The notes under the pieces were generated by a model, which saw nothing but the letters and a program-made list of their open reading frames with translations, made no database searches and had not been told where the DNA came from. DNA of 47,970 bases from Thermoleophilaceae bacterium (GTDB taxonomy: Bacteria > Actinomycetota > Thermoleophilia > Solirubrobacterales > Thermoleophilaceae), in assembly GCA_030448005.1 (NCBI GenBank), contig JAUJNT010000002.1:190703-238672 (forward strand). Reading direction: 5' to 3'. Shown piece by piece: positions 42,178 through 47,970 of the stretch (position 1 is the first letter of the stretch; the number at the start of each line of letters is the position of its first letter). Both the position numbers and the translations under genes were made by a program.

Positions 42178-43176
42178 TCAGGGGCGGCGGCGGGCCACGA
42201 CCGGCATGACCGCGGCGTAGGCCAGCTCGACGGCCACCTGCGCGAAGCGCACCGCGAGGGCCACGGCCAGCGCGACGGGTGCCGGCACGACGGCCGCCAC
42301 GGCCACGGCCACGCCGGCCTCGCGCGCGCCGAGCGCTCCCGGAAGGACGAAGCCGATCACGCCGGCGGCGAAGCCGAGCGAGTAGGAGGCGATGAGGACG
42401 GGCGTGTCCTCGGCGGGCACCTGGTGGAGCGCTTCCGTCATGGCGAGCACCGCGACGCCCGCGACGAAAAAGGACAGCACGAAGAGCACGAAGTAGCCGA
42501 CGACGCGGGAGAGGGGGAGGGACAGGGGGAGGCCCTCACGGCCGAGCCGGCGCAGGGCGGCATCGGCCAGCACGTGGAAGATCCGCGGGTGCAGTGCCAG
42601 CAGACCGGCCACCGGGATGGCCAGCACGAGCCAGCGAAGGTCATGCCCGTCGAACGCCGGCAGGGTGAGGACCAGGTAGGTGCTCACAGCCACGGCGGCC
42701 GTGAAGGTGAAGGCCACCTCATAGACCACGCTGGCCGTGGATATCCGCTTGGCCACGCCCTCGCGCCGCGAGAGCGCGATTCGGCCCACCGCCATCAGCG
42801 CGCTCGTGGGAACGTAGCGAGCGAGCAGCGTCGTGCTCCAGATCGAGCGGCCCTTCCACGGGGACAGCGCGCCTCCGAGCGAAGCCAGCATGGCGCGCCA
42901 CAGCTCGATGTGAAGCCACTGGAAGGCCACGAGGGCGAGCACGGCCAGCGCGAGCCAGCCTGGCCGAAAGCGCCACTCGATCTCGGGCAGGTTCGACCAC
43001 TGGCTGAGGACGGCGTAGCCGAGGGAGGCCGCGACGACCAGCACGAGGCCCACGGTGAGGGCAGTCCCGCGCCTCGAGCGCACGCGAGGCGCGCCCGGCT
43101 CGCGAGGGCCGGCCTCTGGGTCCGCCTCGGGGTCGGCCTCGGGGGAGGAGGTCTTCAGAGCCACGGCGTTAGGCAC
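42178..43176 (-). CDS. LPG_synthase_TM-family membrane protein (flippase-like)
   Basis: A 332-residue integral protein with about eight helices: ALTVGLVLVVAASLGYAVL, WLALAVLALVAFQWLHI, a conserved LLARYVPTSALMAVGRIALSRREG segment, VAFTFTAAVAVSTYLVLTL, and GVIGFVLPGALGAREAGVAVAVA, the PG-x-GxREA signature of PF03706. This fold is shared with the MprF flippase part and AglD-like proteins, and several members are thought to move lipid-linked substrates. Beside dprE2 it may handle a lipid-linked sugar; that is inference. The start is GTG 43176 or 43164; the acidic DPEADPEAG repeat follows the start. Upstream frame extension overlaps the divergent gene. Confidence 0.8.
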   Translation of the reverse strand: MPNAVALKTSSPEADPEADPEAGPREPGAPRVRSRRGTALTVGLVLVVAASLGYAVLSQWSNLPEIEWRFRPGWLALAVLALVAFQWLHIELWRAMLASLGGALSPWKGRSIWSTTLLARYVPTSALMAVGRIALSRREGVAKRISTASVVYEVAFTFTAAVAVSTYLVLTLPAFDGHDLRWLVLAIPVAGLLALHPRIFHVLADAALRRLGREGLPLSLPLSRVVGYFVLFVLSFFVAGVAVLAMTEALHQVPAEDTPVLIASYSLGFAAGVIGFVLPGALGAREAGVAVAVAAVVPAPVALAVALAVRFAQVAVELAYAAVMPVVARRRP

Positions 43177-43244
43177 GATGGCAGTTCGAAGTCCTCGATC
43201 CCCTTCCCGCGCGCACTCGACCGTCGCCGGAGTATCCGGTTCGA

Positions 43245-44897
43245 GTGCTTCAGTACCGTGTGCCGATGCCCTCGGCGATCGAGAGAGCTCCGGCTGCGCT
43301 GCGCCGCGGCGGGGCGAGATTCCGGCGCGGCGCTCCGGCGACGCTGCGGGGGCGGCTGGCGCCCGTCTCACCCCCCGCACTCGCCGGTGGCGTCGCCGTC
43401 GCGGCGATGGCCGGCTTCTTCTTCTTCAACGTCAACGCTCAGCTGTGGCTGGATGAAGCGCTCAGCGTCAACATCGCTCAGCTCCCGCTGACCGAGATCC
43501 CGGGAGCCCTGCGCCAGGACAACTCCGCGCCGCTTCACTACCTGCTGCTGCACTTCTGGATGGAGCTCTTCGGCGAGGGCAACTTCGCCGCCCGCTCGCT
43601 GTCGGGGGTCGTCGTGCTCGCGAGCATCCCCGCCGTGTGGCTGGCCGGCCGGCGGATCGGCGGCGACTGGGCGGCCTGGACCGCGGCGCTGCTGGTCGCC
43701 ACATCGCCGTTCGCGGGGCTCTACGCCACGCAGGCTCGCATGTACGGGCTCTTGATACTGCTGACGGCGCTCGGGTACCTGGCGCTGACGGCGGTGCTCG
43801 ATCGACCGACGCCGGGGCGCGTCGTGCTGCTCGGCCTCGTCAGCGGCCTGCTGATGCTCACGCACTACTGGGCCTTCTACCTGCTGGCCGCGGTCTTCGC
43901 CGTTCTCGTGGTGTCCCTGATTCGCTCGCCCGGGTCGAGGGGCGTGCTCTCCGCGACGGCGGGCATCGCCGGCGGCGCCGTCCTGATGCTGCCCTGGCTG
44001 CCGGTGTTCCTGTTCCAGCTCACCAACACGGGCACACCATGGGGCAACCCCTCCGAGTACAGGTTCCTGCTCGACATCGGCGAGTACTTCGCCGACACCA
44101 ATCGCGCCCGCTGGCACCTGACGGCCGCCGCTACTCCGGGCCGGATCCTGGCGGTGCTTCTGGTGGTCCTTGCGGCACTCGCCGCTCTGCGCACACGCTT
44201 CGCGGCCGAGCCCGAGAGCGTGGAGGCGGCGGCGTCGAGGCGCCACAGCATGTCGCTCGCGGCGGTGATCCTCGGCACCGTCGTGCTGGCCGCCACGGCC
44301 AGCAAGCTGAATCCCGTGTCGTTCGAGTCGAGGTACCTGGCTGTCGTCTTCGTCCCATTCGTCCTGCTCGTGGCCACCGGCGCCAGCCTTGTCGCGGGCA
44401 GATGGCTGCGCCTCGGGCTGACGGCGGCACTGGTCGTCCTGGGAGCGATCGGCAGTGCTGCCAACATCGACGCCGAGCGCTCCCACGCTCCGGAGATCGC
44501 TGCTGCGTTGGCGCGCTCCGCTCAGCCGGGAGACGTGGTGGCGTACTGCCCCGACCAGCTGGCGCCGCCGGTCGACCGGTTGATCGATCCCGGCCTTCGT
44601 CAGGTGACCTTCCCGGCGGAGTCCACGCCGCAGCGGGTGAACTGGGTCGACTACGCCGCTCGCATCCAGGCGGGAGACCCGGCGGCCTTCGCCCAGAAGG
44701 TCGACCGGATGGCGGGATCGGGACACGACGTCTGGCTGGTTTGGGCGGACGGGTACGGCGCCTTCGGTGACCGGTGCGGCTCGATCGCCCGAGAGCTTGG
44801 AAGCGTGCGGCCGAGGCCGGAGCAGCCGATCGTGCTGTCGCGCGCCACGAACTACTTCGAGCCGTCGAACGTGATGCGCTTCCGGCCGCGTAGCTGA
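43245..44897 (+). CDS. GT-C-type membrane glycosyltransferase (PMT/ArnT-like)
   Basis: A 550-residue protein with about 10-11 helices. NAQLWLDEALSVNIAQLPLTEIPGALRQDNSAPLHYLLLHFW contains the D70-E71 catalytic pair and the PLHY motif of the PMT superfamily, and PFAGLYATQARMYGLLILL is the conserved QARMY region. A C-terminal domain of about 90 residues (DVVAYCPDQLAPPVDRLID) lies outside the cell. It most likely transfers a sugar from a polyprenyl phosphate, making it the best motif-level candidate for using the DprE1/E2 product. The start is GTG 43245 (a TATCCG box 6 nt upstream) or ATG 43266. Confidence 0.82.
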   Translation: MLQYRVPMPSAIERAPAALRRGGARFRRGAPATLRGRLAPVSPPALAGGVAVAAMAGFFFFNVNAQLWLDEALSVNIAQLPLTEIPGALRQDNSAPLHYLLLHFWMELFGEGNFAARSLSGVVVLASIPAVWLAGRRIGGDWAAWTAALLVATSPFAGLYATQARMYGLLILLTALGYLALTAVLDRPTPGRVVLLGLVSGLLMLTHYWAFYLLAAVFAVLVVSLIRSPGSRGVLSATAGIAGGAVLMLPWLPVFLFQLTNTGTPWGNPSEYRFLLDIGEYFADTNRARWHLTAAATPGRILAVLLVVLAALAALRTRFAAEPESVEAAASRRHSMSLAAVILGTVVLAATASKLNPVSFESRYLAVVFVPFVLLVATGASLVAGRWLRLGLTAALVVLGAIGSAANIDAERSHAPEIAAALARSAQPGDVVAYCPDQLAPPVDRLIDPGLRQVTFPAESTPQRVNWVDYAARIQAGDPAAFAQKVDRMAGSGHDVWLVWADGYGAFGDRCGSIARELGSVRPRPEQPIVLSRATNYFEPSNVMRFRPRS

Positions 44898-44974
44898 CGT
44901 TGCCCCGGACGACCGTTTCCGTCAACCGATGACCTTGCGGACCCGTTCCCGGTCCGACCGGCTGGTGAGGCGCC

Positions 44975-46879
44975 TTGTCGGCCGCGCGCGCGCTGGCGGG
45001 TGACCGGCAGGCGCTGGCGCTCGTGAGCGCGCTCGCGCTCGTGCTGGCTTTCTACGCCTTCACCGCATTCACGAGCGCGAGGACGTTTCCGACGCAGGTC
45101 GACGTCGGCGGGCGCGATTACTTCAATCTGCTGACGGACGCCTTTCTTCAGGGCCAGACTCACCTGCTGGTCGAGCCCTCGCCCCGGCTGCTGGCGCTCG
45201 AGGACCCCTACGACGCCGCGAAGAACGTCACGGCCGGCCGGCTACACGACCTCTCGCTCTACGAGGGCCGCTACTACCTGTACTGGCCGCCGACGCCCGT
45301 GCTGACGCTCTTCCTGCCCGGCCGCCTGCTGCTGCTGGGCGGCGATCTGCCAGAGCGCGTCGCGATCGTCATCTATCTGTTCGCTGGGTTCCTGATCGCG
45401 CTCGCGCTGGTGCGCTACCTCGTGCGACGCCACCTGCCAGAAACGCCGCGCTGGATGCTCGCGCTCGCGGGCCTCGCGCTCGCGGCCGCGAACGTCGCGC
45501 CGTACATCTTGCGTCGCCCGACCGTCTACGAGGTGGCGATCTCGGCCGGCTACTGCTTCACGATGGCGGCGGCCTACCTGCTGCTGCGGGGGGCGCTCGA
45601 GGAGTCAGGCAGGTGGCGTCGGCTGCTTGGCGGAAGCGTCTGCCTGGGCTTTGCGATCGGCGCGCGCGCGAATCTCGCGGTGGCGGGGATCTTCGCGATC
45701 GCCGCGCTCGTCTACCTCCTTCGCAGCGGGCGGCTTCCCACCTGGACGCTGCGGCGGCGAGCCGGGTTGGTGCTCTTCGGGCCGCCCGGGCTGGCGGTGG
45801 TCCTGCTGCTCGTCTACAACGCGGTGCGCTTCGATGACTTCACCGAGCTCGGTCTGGTCTATCAGCTAAACGACCTCGACCCCTACCCGCCTCGCGGCCT
45901 CGACCACGTGCTTCCGAGCCTCTTCTTCTATCTGCTCGCCCCCGCCCATCTCGATCTGAACTTCCCGTTCTTTCACCTTCCCCCACCGCCCGACTATCCG
46001 GGCACGGTGCCCGCCGGCTTCAACAGGGAGCCGGTCAGCGGTCTGATCCCGAACATTCCGATAATGCTGCTTGCGCTCCTCGCGCTTCCCGTGATGCTGC
46101 GCTCGTCGCTTCCAAGGCGCAGAGAGCTCGGCGCACTCACGCTCGTCGCCATCGGCGTCGGCGCCCTGATGGTGCTCGTCGTCGCCGTGCCGATCTACAG
46201 CGCGACCATGCGCTACAGCATGGACTTCACGACGCCCTTCCTGGTCTGCGGCCTGCTCGCCTGGATGCTGCTGGCCCAGACAGCGTCTAGGCGTCGCCTC
46301 GGCAGGCTGATTGCCGCGGGCGGCGCGGCGCTCATCCTCTACAGCGCGACGCTCGGCATCGCGATCAGCTTCACCGGCGAGAAGGACGGGCTGCGAGCCG
46401 GCCACCCGGGGGCCTACGCGCGCCTCGAACGTGCAGCGAGCTTCCTGCCGGTGGCCGCCACCGCCGTCGCCGGGCACCCCGTGATCACCGAGGTCACGAG
46501 TCCCGCCGGCTTTGGGCTTCACAGGCGCTGGTGGAGCGCCGGCGCGGGCGAGCTCTTCACCCTCCACATCGGACGGCGCGAGCCCGCGATGCTCAAGATC
46601 GTCTCTCCCGGCCCGCGCGAGGTCGTGCTGCGCGCGCGCGGCCTGAGAGCAAGGGGCGCGGCCGGGGCGCGCGGCGTCGTCGTGCGAAGCCGAGAGCGCC
46701 CGGAGCTCTCGACGCGGCTGCCGCTCACCGACGCCACGGCCGGCGCTCGCCTCAGGCTCGAGCGTGGCCTCAACCACCTCGAGCTCCGCGCCCTCCACCC
46801 GCCGGCGCTCGCTGCCGGCGAGAACCCCGTCTCGACCCCCGTCGTCACGCTTCAGGACGTACGACTGGCAGACCCCTAG
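44975..46879 (+). CDS. Polytopic membrane protein, possible glycosyltransferase
   Basis: A 634-residue protein with about 9-10 helices. After helix 1 comes GGRDYFNLLTDAFLQGQTHL, then LLALEDPYDAAKNVT and LHDLSLYEGRYYLYWPPTPVL, the signature of a widespread uncharacterised membrane family with GT-C-like topology. The C-terminal 150 residues are a soluble, beta-rich domain (FTLHIGRREPAMLKIVSPGPREVVLRARGL). The start is a TTG at 44975, preceded by GGTGAGG 4 nt away; an in-frame stop just upstream (44966) excludes a longer form. Function unknown; a glycan-related role is inferred from location. Confidence 0.75.
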   Translation: MSAARALAGDRQALALVSALALVLAFYAFTAFTSARTFPTQVDVGGRDYFNLLTDAFLQGQTHLLVEPSPRLLALEDPYDAAKNVTAGRLHDLSLYEGRYYLYWPPTPVLTLFLPGRLLLLGGDLPERVAIVIYLFAGFLIALALVRYLVRRHLPETPRWMLALAGLALAAANVAPYILRRPTVYEVAISAGYCFTMAAAYLLLRGALEESGRWRRLLGGSVCLGFAIGARANLAVAGIFAIAALVYLLRSGRLPTWTLRRRAGLVLFGPPGLAVVLLLVYNAVRFDDFTELGLVYQLNDLDPYPPRGLDHVLPSLFFYLLAPAHLDLNFPFFHLPPPPDYPGTVPAGFNREPVSGLIPNIPIMLLALLALPVMLRSSLPRRRELGALTLVAIGVGALMVLVVAVPIYSATMRYSMDFTTPFLVCGLLAWMLLAQTASRRRLGRLIAAGGAALILYSATLGIAISFTGEKDGLRAGHPGAYARLERAASFLPVAATAVAGHPVITEVTSPAGFGLHRRWWSAGAGELFTLHIGRREPAMLKIVSPGPREVVLRARGLRARGAAGARGVVVRSRERPELSTRLPLTDATAGARLRLERGLNHLELRALHPPALAAGENPVSTPVVTLQDVRLADP

Positions 46880-47577
46880 CGGGCGGCTCGTGCCCTTGCG
46901 AGGATTCGCGGCAGCGAGCGCAGCATCGTCAGACCATCGCGCAGGAGGTCCTGTCGGGAGCGCCCGTCGAGGGCGCAGCTGACGCCTTGCCGGGTGACGG
47001 GCACCCCGAGGGCCCTCGCGATCGCAAGTGCCTCGACGTCCCAGCTGAATCCATCCTCGCCGCAGTGGGGCAGGATCCGGCGCCATACCGCCGTCGGCGC
47101 AACCTTGGCGCCACACCGGCTCCCGGACACTCCCTCCATCAGCAGAAGCCGACCGGCCGCCCCATAGGCCTCGGCGAGCGTCTCGCCGACCGAGCTCCCG
47201 CGGTGCACCATCCTCGAGCTCGCCGGTTCTGGCGATGCGACGACGAGGCCCCCGTGCCGCCGGGCGGCGTCGACGAGACGCGCGAAGTCTCCGAGCGGCG
47301 TGGCCAGGTCGACGTCGCAGAAGCCCGCCAGCGCCGAGCGCGCCTCCCCGAGCCCCGCGCGGACGGCGGCCCCCATGCCCCGCTGTGGCCGGGGGATCAG
47401 TCGGGCCGGCAGCTCCGGCCTTGCGGCGAGGAAGGCCGCGGCTGCGTCGATCGTGCCGTCCCTGCTGCCGTCATTCACGAACAGCAGCTCGCTGCCAGCG
47501 GGTTGAGCGGCCACGAACGCGGCGATCTGCTCGACGCTCGTGGGCACCCTCCCGCCCTCGTTGGAGAGCGGCACCAC
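46876..47577 (-). CDS. GT2-family glycosyltransferase, DPM1/GtrB-like
   Basis: A 233-residue GT-A protein. VPLSNEGGRVPTSVEQIAAF opens the fold, ELLFVNDGSRDGTIDAAAAFL is the nucleotide site, and LAGFCDVDLATPLGDFARLV holds the DVD metal motif, as in polyprenyl-phosphate-sugar synthases; ECF-like switch region CGEDGFSWDVEALAIARALG matches too. It has no C-terminal membrane helices. If it is a polyprenyl-phosphate glycosyltransferase, it would make a donor for the GT-C proteins next to it. GTG 47577 leaves almost no residues before the first strand, and homologous frame continues upstream (LDPAALTL) without a normal start codon. It converges on the 634-residue membrane protein with a 4-bp overlap. 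Confidence 0.8.
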   Translation of the reverse strand: MVPLSNEGGRVPTSVEQIAAFVAAQPAGSELLFVNDGSRDGTIDAAAAFLAARPELPARLIPRPQRGMGAAVRAGLGEARSALAGFCDVDLATPLGDFARLVDAARRHGGLVVASPEPASSRMVHRGSSVGETLAEAYGAAGRLLLMEGVSGSRCGAKVAPTAVWRRILPHCGEDGFSWDVEALAIARALGVPVTRQGVSCALDGRSRQDLLRDGLTMLRSLPRILARARAAR

Positions 47578-47723
47578 GAGCGTGAGCGCCGCAGGGTCCA
47601 GTGCCTCTTTGTCCAGGTCCGCGACGGCACGATGCTAGCGAGCGTCGGGATCGACGGCCTTGCGACGCGCCGGAGGGGCCGCGGCTACCCTGAAGGGACC
47701 CCGCGGATCCAACGGGGCTCGGG

Positions 47724-47740
47724 CGCGCCGCAACGGCGCG
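47724..47740 (+). other. Leader hairpin before repeat-protein gene
   Basis: CGCGCCG-CAA-CGGCGCG is a perfect 7-bp stem with a 3-nt loop, 15 nt before the GGAGG at 47756-47760. A possible -10 (TACCCT, 47686-47691) lies upstream, so the hairpin would be in the mRNA leader and could affect translation or mRNA stability. Confidence 0.35.
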
Positions 47741-47769
47741 GGCCGGCCCGTGTTCGGAGGGTTCGACCC

Positions 47770-47970
47770 ATGCGTCCACTCATCGCACTTGTCGTGATCA
47801 CCGCCGCGCTTGCCGGCACGTGGTTTGCAATCCGCTCGGGGGCCGACGAGGACGGTCCAAGAAGGCCCGCCACCGGCACCGCGGCGCCCCCGTCGGTGCC
47901 GGAGAACGGTCGCGAAAGGCCCGCCACCGGCACCGCGGCGCCCCCGTCGGTGCCGGAGAACGGTCGCGAA
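47770..47970 (+). CDS. Partial secreted or membrane-anchored protein with 18-residue tandem repeats
   Basis: The visible 67 residues start with MRPLIALVVITAALAGTWFAI, a short basic-hydrophobic N-terminus acting as signal peptide or anchor, followed by RSGADEDGPR and two perfect copies of an 18-residue Pro/Ala/Thr/Glu unit (RPATGTAAP then PSVPENGRE). GGAGG lies 9 nt before the ATG. The window ends exactly at the end of the second unit, so the copy number and remainder are unknown. Such low-complexity units suggest an extended stalk spanning the cell wall. Divergent from the GT2 gene. Confidence 0.65.
   Translation, partial: MRPLIALVVITAALAGTWFAIRSGADEDGPRRPATGTAAPPSVPENGRERPATGTAAPPSVPENGRE
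47863..47970 (+). repeat. 54-bp perfect tandem repeat, cut by window end
   Basis: Bases 47863-47916 and 47917-47970 are identical 54-bp units in the reading frame of the gene at 47770. The sequence stops at a unit boundary, as expected where an assembly breaks in a longer repeat array. Confidence 0.9.

Noticed and set aside
45866-47116. Minus-strand frame of about 416 codons opposite the 634-residue membrane protein
   Set aside because: Antisense to a protein with clear hydropathy pattern; the translation has no recognisable motif and crosses into the GT2 gene in the wrong frame.
1-47970. CRISPR arrays, tRNA or rRNA genes, insertion sequences
   Set aside because: No regularly spaced repeats, no tRNA T-loop with acceptor pairing, and no transposase motif were found. 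The only tandem repeats are coding or junction repeats.

Overview
The window reads as high-GC actinobacterial DNA. Coding frames show strong third-position GC, many genes overlap by ATGA or GTGA, and at least eight genes have a TANNNT -10 box 6-8 nt before the start codon, the usual sign of leaderless mRNA in Actinomycetota. The gene families resemble those I associate with Thermoleophilia (Solirubrobacterales-like), but no marker gene is present, so that placement is an inference. No rRNA, tRNA, CRISPR array or insertion sequence was seen, and no stretch above 300 bases lacks a gene or gene remnant.

Layout. 0-2.4 kb holds a GT4 glycosyltransferase, a VOC protein and a GNAT acetyltransferase. 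2.4-8.4 kb is a zone of broken genes: a 3'-end remnant of a DUF849/BKACE gene, a frameshifted vapBC-type toxin-antitoxin pair, a frameshifted GAF-GGDEF membrane sensor, and a lipoprotein gene joined to a decayed oligopeptide-binding protein. Two small membrane-protein genes in this zone are intact. 8.4-12.5 kb holds a possible stress operon (SRPBCC-like protein, formaldehyde-dehydrogenase-like zinc enzyme, membrane protein), an XRE regulator with a membrane partner, and a PhnB-like VOC protein.

From 12.5 kb to the right end the window is one large cell-surface glycan locus. It has two minus-strand runs (19.9 to 12.6 kb; 24.0 to 21.0 kb), a plus-strand run (24.1-29.6 kb), a central plus-strand block (34.3-42.2 kb) and flanking membrane glycosyltransferases. 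It encodes about a dozen cytoplasmic glycosyltransferases (GT4, GT2, one WecG/TagA), five multi-spanning GT-C-like proteins, three methyltransferases, an inositol-monophosphatase-like enzyme, a Wzm/Wzt exporter whose Wzt carries a C-terminal carbohydrate-recognition-type domain, and the complete decaprenyl-phospho-arabinose pathway from the prenyl-phosphate phosphoribosyl step on (UbiA-type transferase, DprE1, DprE2).

Working model (inference): cytoplasmic GT2/GT4/WecG enzymes build a lipid-linked chain, Wzm/Wzt exports it, and UbiA-DprE1-DprE2 supply polyprenyl-phospho-arabinofuranose to one or more GT-C enzymes that decorate it outside. The grouping recalls the mycobacterial arabinogalactan region (Rv3781/Rv3783, dprE1, dprE2, ubiA). 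I see no galactofuranosyltransferase, no recognisable Emb protein and no initiating phosphoglycosyl transferase. Two very large paralogous HAD-like (COG5610-type) proteins flank the exporter region; one has lost its catalytic aspartates. A methyltransferase with a C-terminal coiled coil lies between them and could be a WbdD-like chain-capping ruler.
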